Positions 45,266-54,916 of a stretch of DNA of 64,000 nt are shown here, piece after piece. The notes beneath the pieces are model-generated. The model was not told the DNA's origin, did not search any database, and saw nothing but the letters and a program-made list of their open reading frames with translations. The stretch's first letter is position 1, and each line of letters starts with the position of its first letter. The position numbers were made by a program, and so were the translations under genes. Location of the stretch: positions 1 through 64,000 of the forward strand of contig NZ_FNPB01000013.1 in the NCBI RefSeq assembly GCF_900107195.1, in the 5' to 3' direction. This DNA comes from Halobellus clavatus (lineage in GTDB: Archaea; Halobacteriota; Halobacteria; Halobacteriales; Haloferacaceae).

Positions 45266-45376
45266 CGCGACCGGTCGAGCGGAAGCACCCCGATTCCGTC
45301 GACGGTCGACACGGGATCGGCGGACGCGACGCGCGAACCGTGGACACTTTTGTGGTCGCCCGCTGGACGCGGTACT

Positions 45377-45919
45377 ATGCTGCTCGAGCTGGTGGCCGTC
45401 GCGTTCTGGGCGATGTTGCCCGCGTACGTTCCCAACAACGTCGCCGTCCTCGCCGGCGGGGGCACGCCGATCGACAGCGGTCGGACGATGGGCGGTCGCC
45501 GCCTCCTGGGCGATGGAAAGACCTGGCGCGGGACGGCGGTCGGCACCCTCGCCGGCTTCGTCCTCGCACAGGCTCTCACCGCCCTCGCGCCGGTCGTCCT
45601 CCGAACGACGGGAGTCGCCGTCCCGACGTTTCCGGTCACGGCGGCGTTCGGCCTCGCGTTCGGCGCGATGCTCGGCGACATCACGGCCTCGTTCCTCAAG
45701 CGCCGGACCGGCCGCGAACGCGGGGCGTCGTTCCCGGTCGTCGATCAACTCGATTTCGTCGCCGGCGCGCTCGGCTGCGCCGCACTCTTGGATTTCGCGT
45801 GGTTCAGTACGACGTTCTCCCTCCCCGTGCTCGGCGTCGTCGTCGTCCTCACACCGGTGTTGCACGTCGCCACCAACGTCGTCGCGTACGTGCTCGGGCT
45901 GAAAGACGAGCCCTACTAA
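45377..45919 (+). CDS. carS: CDP-archaeol synthase
   Basis: The 180-residue membrane enzyme activates unsaturated archaetidic acid with CTP in polar lipid synthesis. It has about five helices; [18 protein letters not shown] is the family motif, with [21 protein letters not shown] and PVVDQLDF as the catalytic C-terminal motif. ATG 45377 puts the first helix at the N-terminus. It precedes pyrE, the order I recall from Haloferax. HMG-CoA reductase, 25 kb to the left, feeds the same lipids. Confidence 0.95.
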   Translation: MLLELVAVAFWAMLPAYVPNNVAVLAGGGTPIDSGRTMGGRRLLGDGKTWRGTAVGTLAGFVLAQALTALAPVVLRTTGVAVPTFPVTAAFGLAFGAMLGDITASFLKRRTGRERGASFPVVDQLDFVAGALGCAALLDFAWFSTTFSLPVLGVVVVLTPVLHVATNVVAYVLGLKDEPY

Positions 45920-45925
45920 CCCACC

Positions 45926-45979
45926 TTTTTCTCGGGGGTCCTCGGCCGCGCGAAGCGCGGCCTCGAACCCCCGACAAAA
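45926..45979. terminator. Two-stage hairpin flanked by T and A tracts
   Basis: TCGGGGGT (45932-45939) pairs with ACCCCCGA (45967-45974), and within it GGCCGCGC (45944-45951) pairs with GCGCGGCC (45955-45962) around a GAA loop. TTTTT lies before the 5' arm and AAAAA after the 3' arm, so it reads the same way on both strands. It lies in the 301-nt gap between carS and pyrE; it could be a terminator of carS or a repetitive palindromic element. The rest of the gap has no gene. Confidence 0.55.
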
Positions 45980-46188
45980 ACCTGGAGGGAAAAAGGCCGC
46001 TCGGCTCGCTCTGCGTGCCTCGCGGTCTGCCACCTAGCGACTCCGCTTCCGCTACCGCCACCGCTCCGCTTCCGCACTCCGGCCGCACCGCGATAGTGTG
46101 GCCTTCTGTGGGGACTGCCTGTGACGCCGCTGTTCGTTTCTGTGTGGCTCGACGGCTGGCTGGGTCCGCCGCTGACCCGAACCGTCCC

Positions 46189-46196
46189 GTTTAAAC
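46189..46196 (+). promoter_or_regulatory. TATA box of pyrE
   Basis: GTTTAAAC is a palindromic AT box 25-32 nt before the ATG at 46221 and fits a leaderless transcript. Confidence 0.6.
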
Positions 46197-46220
46197 GCCT
46201 CCCACGCGCTCTTGTGGCTA

Positions 46221-46748
46221 ATGACGAACGACGAACTCATCGCCGCGCTCCGCGACGCGGACGCTGTCAAGTTCGGAGAGTTCGAACTCTCGCACGGCGG
46301 CACCTCGGAGTACTACGTCGACAAGTACCTCTTCGAGACCGACCCGCACTGCCTCGACCTCATCGCCGAGGCGTTCGCGGCGGAGCTCACCGAGGAGAAG
46401 CTCGCCGGCGTCGCCCTCGGTGCCGTCCCGCTCGTCGCCGTCACGAGCGTCGAGACGGGGAAGCCCTACGTCATCGCGCGGAAGCAAGCCAAAGAGTACG
46501 GCACCGGCAACCGTATCGAAGGCCGACTCGCCGACGGCGAGGAGGTCGTCGTCCTCGAAGACATCGCCACGACCGGCAAGAGCGCGCTCGATGCGGTCGA
46601 AGCGCTGCGCGAGGCGGGCGCAGTCGTGGATCGCGTCTGCGTCGTCGTCGACCGACAGGAGGGCGCAGCGGAGCGACTCGCCGAGGCCGACGTGGCACTC
46701 GACGCGCTCGTCACGGCCGAGGATCTGCTGGCCGACGAGTCGAACTGA
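46221..46748 (+). CDS. pyrE: Orotate phosphoribosyltransferase
   Basis: The 175-residue enzyme makes OMP from orotate and [24 protein letters not shown] is the OPRT N-terminal motif, and [19 protein letters not shown] is the PRPP-binding loop. It corresponds to the gene known as pyrE2 in Haloferax volcanii, judging from position after carS. The alternative start three codons upstream (46212) is a weak TTG/GTG-type codon. Confidence 0.94.
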   Translation: MTNDELIAALRDADAVKFGEFELSHGGTSEYYVDKYLFETDPHCLDLIAEAFAAELTEEKLAGVALGAVPLVAVTSVETGKPYVIARKQAKEYGTGNRIEGRLADGEEVVVLEDIATTGKSALDAVEALREAGAVVDRVCVVVDRQEGAAERLAEADVALDALVTAEDLLADESN

Positions 46749-46851
46749 GTAGTCGAGGCCCCAGCCGCGCGGTGTCTGACCACGTTCGTGGTTATTTCGC
46801 GGGCGTTCCGTATCGACGTATTCATACTTGCGTACCTTCGCACATCGTGAT

Positions 46852-47571
46852 ATGAACAGAGCGGAGAAAGCGGCCTTCCAACTGCAGGCTGTCGCCGTCC
46901 TTCGGATGCTCAAGGAGACCCGGACGTACGACGAACTCGCCGAACTCACCGAGCTTCCCCCCGGTGATCTCAACCGGTACGTCAACGGGCACGTCCTCCC
47001 GGGCATCGAGCGCGCCCGCGACGTCGTCGACGGCGTCGGTCGCGACGCACTCGCCGCAGAACTGCGCGCCCGCGTCGAGTTCGACGACGAGGGATACGTC
47101 GACAACTCCAGTATCGTCTTCGATCAGTCCTTCCTCGATCTCGTCGCTCCGGTCGCCGCCAACGCGCTCGGTTTCGAGCGCCCCGACGTCGTCCTGACCG
47201 CCGCGACAGACGGCATCACGCTCGGCGCGGCGATGGCCGGCTACTTCGACGCCCGCGTCGCGTACGCGAAGAAATCCAAGGAGACGGCCGTCGAAGAGTT
47301 CATCGAGTCGCGCCAGCGCCTCGCCTCCGGGATCGAACTCACCTACTACCTCCCGAGCCGGGCCATCGCCCGCGGAGAGAACGTCCTCGTCGTCGACGAC
47401 CTCATCCGTTCGGGTGAGACACAGGAACTGCTCCTCGACATCGTGGCGCAGGCGGGAGCCGACGTCACGGGCGTCTTCGCGCTCATCGCGGTCGGAGACG
47501 AGGGGACCGGGCGAGCGCGTGAACTCACCGACGCTCCGGTGGGTGCGCTCTCGACGTTCGACGCCGAGTGA
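46852..47571 (+). CDS. HTH-phosphoribosyltransferase, purine-type regulator
   Basis: Residues 1-55 form a helix-turn-helix (LRMLKETRTYDELAELTELPPGDLNRYVNG), and residues 80-239 a type I PRTase fold with the PRPP loop NVLVVDDLIRSGETQELLL. This is the arrangement of PurR/GfcR-type proteins, where PRPP or a nucleotide modulates DNA binding. The ATG at 46852 fits TATTCATAC about 30 nt upstream. The next gene is an NCS2 nucleobase permease with an inverted repeat across its TATA box, so this protein probably controls purine uptake. Enzymatic activity cannot be ruled out. Confidence 0.85.
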   Translation: MNRAEKAAFQLQAVAVLRMLKETRTYDELAELTELPPGDLNRYVNGHVLPGIERARDVVDGVGRDALAAELRARVEFDDEGYVDNSSIVFDQSFLDLVAPVAANALGFERPDVVLTAATDGITLGAAMAGYFDARVAYAKKSKETAVEEFIESRQRLASGIELTYYLPSRAIARGENVLVVDDLIRSGETQELLLDIVAQAGADVTGVFALIAVGDEGTGRARELTDAPVGALSTFDAE

Positions 47572-47594
47572 GCGGCCTGAGCGGCTGTCGATCC

Positions 47595-47621
47595 CGATAG
47601 AAACCCTTATCGGTTTCATCG
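47595..47621. promoter_or_regulatory. Inverted repeat across the permease TATA box
   Basis: CGATAGAAACC (47595-47605) and GGTTTCATCG (47612-47621) pair over ten bases with one bulged A, separated by CTTATC. That central element is about 35 nt before the ATG at 47644 and can act as TATA box. A dimer bound here would block transcription. Confidence 0.65.
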
Positions 47622-47643
47622 AAGGTATGCTCAGACGTGCATT

Positions 47644-49056
47644 ATGGGAGTCTCTGAATCCCTCGAACGTTTCTTTGATGTGCAAGAACACGGATCGTCG
47701 GTCCGGACCGAGATTCTCGCCGGGGTGACGACGTTCCTGACGATGTCGTACATCGTCGTCGTCAACCCCTCGATCCTGACTGATCAACCGGGGATCCCCG
47801 GCCCCGACGGCATCGCGATCGCTGGGATGTCGGCGGGGGAGGTCCAGTCGATGATCGCGGTGGTCACGATCATCGCGGCCGCGACGGCGACGTTCGTCAT
47901 GGCGGTCTACGCCAACCGCCCGTTCGCACAGGCCCCGGGGCTCGGTCTCAACGCGTTCTTCGCGTTCACGGTCGTCGGCGCACTCGGCATCCCCTGGCAG
48001 ACGGCGCTCGCTGCCGTCGTCGTCGAAGGAATCATCTTCATCATCCTGACCGCGATCGGTGCCCGAGAGTACGTCATCGGCCTGTTCCCGGAACCGGTCA
48101 AGTTCGCCGTCGGAACCGGCATCGGGCTCTTTCTGGCGATCATCGGCCTCCAGGCGATGGGCATCGTCGTCGACGACGGCACGACGCTCGTGACGCTGGG
48201 TTCGGTCGCGTCGGACCCGGTCGCGATCATCTCCGTCGTCGGACTGTTCTTCACGTTCGCGCTCTACGCCCGGAACGTCCCGGGGTCGATCATCCTCGGG
48301 ATCCTCGGGACGACGGTCGTCGGGTGGGCGATCACCACGTTCGGCCCGATCACGCCGGAGGCCGGTCTCGTGGCCGGGTCGACGTCGGTCACCTACGACA
48401 TCACGCCGCTGGCCGGGGCGTTCGTCTCGGGACTCGCGCAGGTCGAGGCGTTCACGTTCGCCCTCGTGGTCTTCACGTTCTTCTTCGTCGATTTCTTCGA
48501 CACTGCGGGCACGCTCGTCGGAGTCGGTCAGGCCGGCGGCTTCCTAGACGAAGACGGAAATCTCCCCGACATCGACAAACCGCTGATGGCTGACGCTATC
48601 GGCACCACCGTCGGGGGGATGCTCGGGACCTCGACGGTCACGACGTACATCGAGTCCGCTACCGGCGTCGAGGAAGGCGGTCGAACCGGACTGACCGCGC
48701 TCACCGTCGCCGTGCTGTTCGTCCTCTCGCTGGCGATCGTGCCGCTCGCGGCGGCGATCCCGCAGTACGCCTCCCACATCGCCCTGGTCGTCATCGGCGT
48801 CGTGATGCTCAGGAACGTCGTCGACATCGCGTGGAACGACCTCACGCAGGCGATCCCGGCCGGGATGACCATCCTCGTGATGCCCTTCGCGTACTCTATC
48901 GCGTACGGCATCGCCGCGGGGATCGTCTCATACCCCCTGATCAAACTCGCCGCCGGCGAACGCAGGGACGTTCGACTCGGCCACTGGGCGCTGGCGGGCG
49001 CGTTCGTCGTCTACTTCGTCGTGCGGACCGGCGGGATCCTCACCGCGCAGGTGTAA
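47644..49056 (+). CDS. NCS2-family nucleobase permease (AzgA-like)
   Basis: A 470-residue permease with about 13 membrane helices. GVTTFLTMSYIVVVNPSIL and APGLGLNAFFAF are AzgA/PbuG motifs, and FFFVDFFDTAGTLVGVG is the substrate-site helix; GTSTVTTYIESATGVEEGGRTGLTAL closes the transport core in two neighbouring helices. It likely imports hypoxanthine, guanine or adenine with protons or sodium. It follows the PRTase-HTH gene directly. Confidence 0.92.
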   Translation: MGVSESLERFFDVQEHGSSVRTEILAGVTTFLTMSYIVVVNPSILTDQPGIPGPDGIAIAGMSAGEVQSMIAVVTIIAAATATFVMAVYANRPFAQAPGLGLNAFFAFTVVGALGIPWQTALAAVVVEGIIFIILTAIGAREYVIGLFPEPVKFAVGTGIGLFLAIIGLQAMGIVVDDGTTLVTLGSVASDPVAIISVVGLFFTFALYARNVPGSIILGILGTTVVGWAITTFGPITPEAGLVAGSTSVTYDITPLAGAFVSGLAQVEAFTFALVVFTFFFVDFFDTAGTLVGVGQAGGFLDEDGNLPDIDKPLMADAIGTTVGGMLGTSTVTTYIESATGVEEGGRTGLTALTVAVLFVLSLAIVPLAAAIPQYASHIALVVIGVVMLRNVVDIAWNDLTQAIPAGMTILVMPFAYSIAYGIAAGIVSYPLIKLAAGERRDVRLGHWALAGAFVVYFVVRTGGILTAQV

Positions 49057-49127
49057 CGGCGATCCGCCCGGGCCGCTGCGGGCTGCGGACCGCAAGAGAT
49101 TCAGGAGCCACATCCCGAATCGCTCGT

Positions 49128-50519
49128 GTGACTCCGCTCTCGATCTCTCGGACGACTGCGGTGCGCGCCGTTGCGTTGCTGCTCGTTCTCGGACTCCTCG
49201 CGCCGTCTGCGGTCTCCGCACTGACCTACGACCCCGCCGAAGAGACGAGTCTGGAGCAAGGCACGATCACGAGCCCCGCGAACGACTCGACCGTCATCAG
49301 TACCCAGGGATACACGTTCCAGGGCAACACCAACCCGAAGAAGCCCGCGCGGGTGATCTCGGTGGGTCGACGTGGTGACCTCGAGTGGACGCACGACGAC
49401 GAGGTCGGCGGCGACGCGTGGTTCTTCGACGTCGACCCGCTGCCGAACGGCAATCTGCTTGTCTCCTCGCCGCGCGCCGGCGACACGCTCGTCTTCGAGT
49501 TGGATCCCGACACCCAAGAGCGCGTCTGGGAGAAGCGGTTCAACATGACCGATACCCACGACGTGACTGCCATCGGAGAGAACCGCATCGCGATCGCGAA
49601 TATGCGGGAGTGGAACGAATCCGCAGGGGTGAGCGACGACCGAGTCGTCGTCTACAACCGCTCGACCGACGAGATCACGTGGGAGTGGTACTTCAAGAAC
49701 CACTTCCCGGCGAGCACCGACGGCGGCTACAACGACGACTGGTCGCACGTCAACGACGTCGATCCCGTCGGCGAGAACCGCCTGTTGCTGTCGCCGCGCA
49801 ACTTCGATCAGGCGATCGTCGTCGATATGGAGAGCAAAGAGATCGTCGAGCGACTCGGCTCCGACGACGAGTACGACGTGATGCGCGAGCAGCACAACCC
49901 CGACTGGCTCGTGAGCGAGAACGGCACGCCGACGATCCTGGTCGCAGACAGCGGCAACAACCGGGTCGTCGAGTACGCCAAAGAGAACGGCGAGTGGGTG
50001 CGGACCTGGGAAGTCGGCACCGACTCGCTGAACTGGCCACGGGACGCCGACCGGCTTCCGAACGGCAACACGCTCGTCACCGATACGCTGAACCACCGCG
50101 TGATAGAGATCACCCCGACCGGGGAGGTCGTCTGGGAGTACTACGCCACCTGGGGCCCCTACGACGCCGAACGGATCGGGACCGGACCGGAGTCCTCCGG
50201 GCCGACCATCCGGGACCTGAACGCGAGCGGGAAGTACGCCATTACCGGCAGCGCCAATCTCACGGCGGGCGGAAGCGACAGCGTCGGCTTCGCGGGGCGG
50301 ATCCGCGCCACCTTCTCGGGCACGCTACTGGAGGGACCGATGACCGAGTTCGCGACGCGCTGGGCACACGTGACGCCGTGGCTTCGCCCGATCTGGATGT
50401 CGGGCTGGGAGTTCGTCTGGGCCATCGGTGCCGGGCTCGTCGGACTGGCCTGGGCGAGCGGCGAACTGGTGGCTCGTCGAGGCCGGATCGCCGCCGGAGC
50501 GAAGCGACTCATTGACTGA
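49128..50519 (+). CDS. Arylsulfotransferase-like beta-propeller protein, secreted and anchored
   Basis: The 463-residue protein has an N-terminal signal helix (VRAVALLLVLGLLAPSAVSAL), a beta-propeller with repeated aromatic/GN motifs (PNGNLLVSS, PNGNTLVTDTLNHRVIEI, VVWEYYA) as in the Arylsulfotran family, and one C-terminal membrane helix (VWAIGAGLVGLAWASGELV). The GTG at 49128 begins the signal peptide. The catalytic His residues of bacterial ASST cannot be confirmed by eye, so sulfotransfer is unproven; HDVTAIGENR and HVNDVDPVGENRLL hold candidates. Confidence 0.85.
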   Translation: MTPLSISRTTAVRAVALLLVLGLLAPSAVSALTYDPAEETSLEQGTITSPANDSTVISTQGYTFQGNTNPKKPARVISVGRRGDLEWTHDDEVGGDAWFFDVDPLPNGNLLVSSPRAGDTLVFELDPDTQERVWEKRFNMTDTHDVTAIGENRIAIANMREWNESAGVSDDRVVVYNRSTDEITWEWYFKNHFPASTDGGYNDDWSHVNDVDPVGENRLLLSPRNFDQAIVVDMESKEIVERLGSDDEYDVMREQHNPDWLVSENGTPTILVADSGNNRVVEYAKENGEWVRTWEVGTDSLNWPRDADRLPNGNTLVTDTLNHRVIEITPTGEVVWEYYATWGPYDAERIGTGPESSGPTIRDLNASGKYAITGSANLTAGGSDSVGFAGRIRATFSGTLLEGPMTEFATRWAHVTPWLRPIWMSGWEFVWAIGAGLVGLAWASGELVARRGRIAAGAKRLID

Positions 50520-50593
50520 CTGCGGCGGCTCACGTGCGCATCCGGCGCACGGGACCGGGCGACTCATTAGCGGGGCCCCCATAGCGGATACCG

Positions 50594-50848
50594 ATGTCAG
50601 ATCTCGTCCTGTACGAACTCGAAGGCTGTCCGTACTGCGCGAAGGTGAAGGACAAACTCGCCGACCTCGACCTCGAATACGAGTCGGTGATGGTACCCTC
50701 GGCGCACGCGGAACGGACCGAAGTCGAGGAGATCAGCGGCCAGACCGGCGTTCCGGTCTTAGTCGATGAGGCGAACGACGTCGACGGGATGCCGGAGAGC
50801 GACGACATTGTCGCCTATCTGGAGAAGACGTACGGCGAGGCGTCCTGA
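50594..50848 (+). CDS. Glutaredoxin-like protein
   Basis: An 84-residue thioredoxin-fold protein with the CPYC active site (LYELEGCPYCAKVKD), the TGVPVLVDEAN cis-Pro loop and ESDDIVAYLEKTYG at the end. Haloarchaea use gamma-glutamylcysteine rather than glutathione, so the reductant probably differs from bacterial glutaredoxin. Confidence 0.93.
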   Translation: MSDLVLYELEGCPYCAKVKDKLADLDLEYESVMVPSAHAERTEVEEISGQTGVPVLVDEANDVDGMPESDDIVAYLEKTYGEAS

Positions 50849-50892
50849 GCGCTACGCTCCCGACTTCCGAAAACAGCATCCCGACCCGGCCG

Positions 50893-51870
50893 TCAGGCCT
50901 CGCTCGGTTCCTGTGAGCGGTCCCGAATCAGTTCTCGGATCCGTTCGGGATCGTCCATCGCGGCCAACTCCTCACAGCTGACCAGCGCCGTCCCCTCGAC
51001 GGAGTCGCGCTTGGATTGATCCTCGGTGAAGTAGACCGATCGCGTCCGGGTGACCTCGCCGAGCGAGGACATAATCCGGGCGCGCTTCTCTGCGCTGCGC
51101 GTGAACGAGGAGTGACCCGTGAGCATCGGCGTGAAGTCCCGCCGGCGCCCGTCGTCCTCGCTGACGGCTTTGAACGGCGCGCGGGCAGTCGGGTGGACCG
51201 TGAAGCCCGCCCGGGTCAACACGTGTACGACGTGCTGGTCGTCCGACTCGGGGTCGGGGTCGTCCGGCATCGGGTCGGCGTCTCGCACCTCTTCGGCCCC
51301 GTCCATCACTTCGACGGGGCTGGAGAACGGCTGGTCGAACATCTCTTCCAACTGGATGGCCACCTCGATGCTGGCGTTCATCCCGTCCTCGTACTTCGAG
51401 ACGGTGCGCCGCGAGACGCCGAGTTCGGTCGCCAACTGCCCGAGACTCCACCCGCGTTCTTCGCGTTCGTCGGCGAGGAGGTCGCCGTCGATGTTGACGT
51501 AGAGCCCGCCCGGCGCGGCGTAGATGAGCGGCGGCACGCCCTCGACGAAGAGGTCGAGCGCGGTATCGGGGTTCAACACCGGGACGCCGTGACGGAAGTA
51601 GACGACGCCCGGTTCGAGGTCCTCGTCGCGAGTTCGAAGTCCGATCACCATCGGCGTCGCCTCGAGGTAGGTCCCGAGCCGTCGCATCTCCTCGCCGGTG
51701 GTGCCGTCGAACGCGTCGATGTTCCCCAGGACCTTCAACAGAAGCAGGTCCTCGCCCCGCCTCGCGGCGACGTCGAAACTCTTTGGCCGGATCGCACAGC
51801 GGTCGCTCACGAGGAACCCGGCGTCCTCGAGCATCGACGTGACGTTTCCGACTAGCGCGGACCGCGACAT
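50893..51870 (-). CDS. Archaeal HTH regulator with nuclease-like N-terminal domain
   Basis: The N-terminal 125 residues look like a restriction-endonuclease-like fold ([21 protein letters not shown]), in which the usual Glu before the Lys is replaced, so catalysis is unlikely. A Cro/cI-type HTH follows ([22 protein letters not shown]), then a C-terminal domain with [21 protein letters not shown]. This matches the archaeal family called putative HTH-type transcriptional regulatory protein. ATG 51870 (MSRSALVGN) is preceded by CATATATGC at about 51893-51901. Targets unknown. Confidence 0.88.
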   Translation of the reverse strand: MSRSALVGNVTSMLEDAGFLVSDRCAIRPKSFDVAARRGEDLLLLKVLGNIDAFDGTTGEEMRRLGTYLEATPMVIGLRTRDEDLEPGVVYFRHGVPVLNPDTALDLFVEGVPPLIYAAPGGLYVNIDGDLLADEREERGWSLGQLATELGVSRRTVSKYEDGMNASIEVAIQLEEMFDQPFSSPVEVMDGAEEVRDADPMPDDPDPESDDQHVVHVLTRAGFTVHPTARAPFKAVSEDDGRRRDFTPMLTGHSSFTRSAEKRARIMSSLGEVTRTRSVYFTEDQSKRDSVEGTALVSCEELAAMDDPERIRELIRDRSQEPSEA

Positions 51871-52021
51871 ACCCGTATATAGGTATTTCACCGCATATAT
51901 GCGTTGTGCCGTCGGATACTGCCGTCACGTCCGGCGATTCTGGGGGAGGACGAGCGCCCGATTTATATACTAAGTCAGGTTCCTCGTGATAACTTCGGCG
52001 GCCCGACGAGCCCCGGTGCGC

Positions 52022-53557
52022 TCACCGCGTGCGGATCTCGAACCGGGCGCCGTCGTCGCTGTCACCGATCTCGATCGACCACCCGTGAGCGTCGACGATC
52101 TCGCTCACGATCGCCAGCCCGTACCCGGTGCCGTCCTCGTCGGTCGTGTAACCCAGCTCGAAGACCTGCTGACGGTCTGACTCGGGAACGCCCGGGCCGT
52201 CGTCTGCGACGAAGAACCCGTCGTCGAGTGACCCGATCGTGACCGTCACGGTCTCGCCGGCGTGCTCGACGGCGTTTCGAAAGAGGTTCTCGAAGAGCCG
52301 CTTGAGCCGGTTGCGCTCGGCCATCACGGCGTAGTCGGTTTCGATCTGGAGCGTCGCTTCGGCCGTCGCGACGTGGTCCCAGGACTCCTCGGCCACCGCG
52401 GCCAGATCGACCCACGCTGTCTCGGTCACGGTCCGGCCCTCCCGGGCGAGGTCGAGGACGTCTTCGATCAGTACCTCCATCCGGGCGACCGACTGGCCGA
52501 TGGGTGCCAAGTGCTCGCTATCGCACTCCGCTCGCGCCAGTTCGAGCCGGCCGTCGACGACGTTCAACGGATTCCGGAGGTCGTGCGCGAGGACGCTCGC
52601 GAAGTCCTCGAGACGCTCGTTCTGCCGTTCGAGTTCGGACGTCACGCGGTCGTGTTCGAGTTCGTAACTCGCCCACTTGCTCATCAGGCGGATGAGCGTC
52701 CGCTCGGCGTCGGTGAACGCTGCGCCGCGGGGATCCGTCGACGCGAAGCAGAGCGTTCCGTAGAGTTCGTCGCTGACGATCACCTTCCCTCCGATGTAAC
52801 TGCCGAGTTCGAAGACGTCGTAGGCCGGGTCATCGGCCCAGCCCTCTCTGAGCGCGTCCGAGACCGCAAGCAGGCCGTCGCTCTGGATCGTCTTCCGACA
52901 GTACGCCTCCGAAAGCGGACACGACGAGCCCGGCTGAAGCAGGGTGTGGTCGCCGTGTGACAGCACGATTCGTTGGGTGCCGTCGGTCTCGTCTCCGTCC
53001 CCGGGATCGATCTTCGAGAGGAACCCGTACGCGAGCCCGAGCCGATCGCAGCCCAGTCCCAGCAGCCGTGTGATCTTCTCCTCGAACGTGAGTTCGGTAT
53101 CGGTGGTGACCGCATAGAGGTCACTGAGCAGTTCGATCGTCGTCTGGCCTTCCAGGCCGGGGCCCACGCTGCCGCGGACCCGATCGACGCTCTCTTCGAT
53201 CCGCGCAGCGAGCGTCTGGTAGGTGTCCGGATCCTCGGACTTCGGCAGATAGCCGGTCGCGCCGGCGGCGACGGCCGCCCCGGCGAGCTGCTCGGAACCG
53301 TCGTCGGTGAACAGCACGAACGGCACCTGAGGGTGTGAGTCTCGGACCGCCTCCAGAAACGCCAACCCGTCGTACCCCGGGAGGTCGTAGTCGGCGACGA
53401 CACAGTCGACCTCCGACGTCGACAGGTGTTCGATCGCGTCGGCTACCGGCTCTGTCGTCACTTCGATACAGTCGCTCGCACGCGCTAACCGGTCCGGACC
53501 GCTCGGGTCGGCTCCCGGATCTTCGACAACGAACAGCGTCCGGATCGGATCGTCCAT
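52022..53557 (-). CDS. Hybrid sensor histidine kinase: REC-GAF-HisKA-HATPase
   Basis: The 511-residue protein begins with a receiver domain (about 6-125, phospho-acceptor Asp in DCVVADYDLPGYDGL, Lys in GYLPKSED), then a GAF domain (about 145-295, RLGLAYGFLSKID, ELGSYIGGKVIVSD), the histidine box ASVLAHDLRNPLN (His at the phosphorylation site) and an HATPase (FENLFRNAVEHAG, FVADDGPGVP, TGYGLAIVSEIVDAHGW). It has no membrane segments, so it senses a cytoplasmic signal. No cognate response regulator gene is adjacent. Confidence 0.93.
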   Translation of the reverse strand: MDDPIRTLFVVEDPGADPSGPDRLARASDCIEVTTEPVADAIEHLSTSEVDCVVADYDLPGYDGLAFLEAVRDSHPQVPFVLFTDDGSEQLAGAAVAAGATGYLPKSEDPDTYQTLAARIEESVDRVRGSVGPGLEGQTTIELLSDLYAVTTDTELTFEEKITRLLGLGCDRLGLAYGFLSKIDPGDGDETDGTQRIVLSHGDHTLLQPGSSCPLSEAYCRKTIQSDGLLAVSDALREGWADDPAYDVFELGSYIGGKVIVSDELYGTLCFASTDPRGAAFTDAERTLIRLMSKWASYELEHDRVTSELERQNERLEDFASVLAHDLRNPLNVVDGRLELARAECDSEHLAPIGQSVARMEVLIEDVLDLAREGRTVTETAWVDLAAVAEESWDHVATAEATLQIETDYAVMAERNRLKRLFENLFRNAVEHAGETVTVTIGSLDDGFFVADDGPGVPESDRQQVFELGYTTDEDGTGYGLAIVSEIVDAHGWSIEIGDSDDGARFEIRTR

Positions 53558-53697
53558 ATCGGGTACAATCCCAACGGAGGCAAAAAACTATTCGCCGGCG
53601 ACGACCGGCCGCCGGTGGTGGTCAGTGACTGCTCGACGCCCGTGGCGGGGGAGGATCCGTCCGGGCGCGACAGCAACGGGAGTGGCAGCCGGCGCGA

Positions 53698-54843
53698 TCA
53701 GAAGAGCCGCTCGGTCGCGACCGCCGCGCCCTCGACGAGCGCGTCGAGTTTCTTCCAGGCGATGTCGGGGTGCACCATCGCGAGGCCCGCCTGCGTGTCG
53801 AATCCGCAGTCCGGCGCGGCGACGATCCGGGAGGGGTCCTCGACTGCGTCGGCGACGCGCTCTAGGCGGTCGGCGATCACCTCCGGGTGCTCGACGACGT
53901 TGGTCTTCACGTCGACGACGCCGGGGATGAGCGTCCAGTCCTCGGGGAGGGGGTGCTCGCGGAAGACGCGGTACTCGTGCTGGTGGCGGGGGTTGGCCTC
54001 TTCGATCGAGAGCCCGCCGATGTTCATGTCGTAGAGGATCGGTAAGACCGCCTCGAGCGGCTTATCGCGGTGGTGCGGCCCCTCGTAACTCCCCCAGCAG
54101 GTGTGGACCCGGATTTGCTCGTCGGGGATCGATTCAGTGGCCTCGTTGAGGGCGTCGACGTGCATCCGCACGACGGGTTTGAGCTTCTCGATGGGGCGGT
54201 CGCCGAAGCCGCGGTGCCCGGTCGTCAGCAGATCGGGCGCGTCGAGTTGGAGCGTCGCGCCGGTCTCCGCGATGAGTTCGTACTCCTGCTTGAGGGCGTC
54301 GCCGACGACCGAGAGGAACTCCTCGTGGGAGCCGTAGTGGTCGTCGACGAGCGTCGCCGCCGCGACGCCGGGTGACGCGGCGGTGATAAATGTCCCCTCG
54401 AAGTCGGCCTCGGACTCCGCCAAGCAGTCGTAGAACGTGTCGATCTCCTCGCGGGCGGCCGCCTCACCGTCGTACTCGACGGGGCCCACCACTGACGGCT
54501 GCTTCGTGAGGTCGATCCCCTCCGCAGAGAACGCGTCATCGGCGTAGCCGGGGAAGTCAGCGAGGTCGTCCCACAGCGGCGCGTCGCGTTCGTCTCCGAT
54601 GCCCGTCAGGCGATTGGCGACGTACCAGTTGAACGAGACGCGCGGCTGCTCGCCGTTGTTCACGATATCGAGGCCGATGTCGGCCTGCTTCTGGATGGTG
54701 TGTTCGGTGGCCTCGACGACCGTCTCGTGCCACTGGTCTTCGTCGACGTCCTCCCCTTCCTGGCGACGCTTCAGCAGTTCGAGCAGGTCCGGCGCTCGCG
54801 GGAGACTTCCGATGTGCGTCGTCAGAATTCGGTCCTCAGTCAT
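53698..54843 (-). CDS. Cobalamin-independent methionine synthase-family protein (MetE C-terminal type)
   Basis: The 381-residue TIM-barrel protein begins TTHIGSLPRAPDL and shows zinc-ligand motifs of the MetE catalytic domain: His and Cys in RVHTCWGSYEG, the Glu region GGLSIEEANPRHQHE, and the Cys in AAPDCGFDTQAG. It lacks the N-terminal half of bacterial MetE, as do archaeal homologues, so its methyl donor may be a corrinoid protein rather than folate. Some relatives are alkyl-CoM transferase-like; substrate is not certain. Confidence 0.9.
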   Translation of the reverse strand: MTEDRILTTHIGSLPRAPDLLELLKRRQEGEDVDEDQWHETVVEATEHTIQKQADIGLDIVNNGEQPRVSFNWYVANRLTGIGDERDAPLWDDLADFPGYADDAFSAEGIDLTKQPSVVGPVEYDGEAAAREEIDTFYDCLAESEADFEGTFITAASPGVAAATLVDDHYGSHEEFLSVVGDALKQEYELIAETGATLQLDAPDLLTTGHRGFGDRPIEKLKPVVRMHVDALNEATESIPDEQIRVHTCWGSYEGPHHRDKPLEAVLPILYDMNIGGLSIEEANPRHQHEYRVFREHPLPEDWTLIPGVVDVKTNVVEHPEVIADRLERVADAVEDPSRIVAAPDCGFDTQAGLAMVHPDIAWKKLDALVEGAAVATERLF

Positions 54844-54916
54844 TTGTCGTCTTGACAGTCGATTTCGCCCCTAATATGACTTATGGTAGTAAATTCTCAG
54901 AATATATGCTCTATAG

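Noticed and set aside
46780-46791. CCACGTTCGTGG palindrome after pyrE as terminator or operator
   Set aside because: Arms of five with a two-base loop are too short to trust, and it does not match the repeat at 47595.
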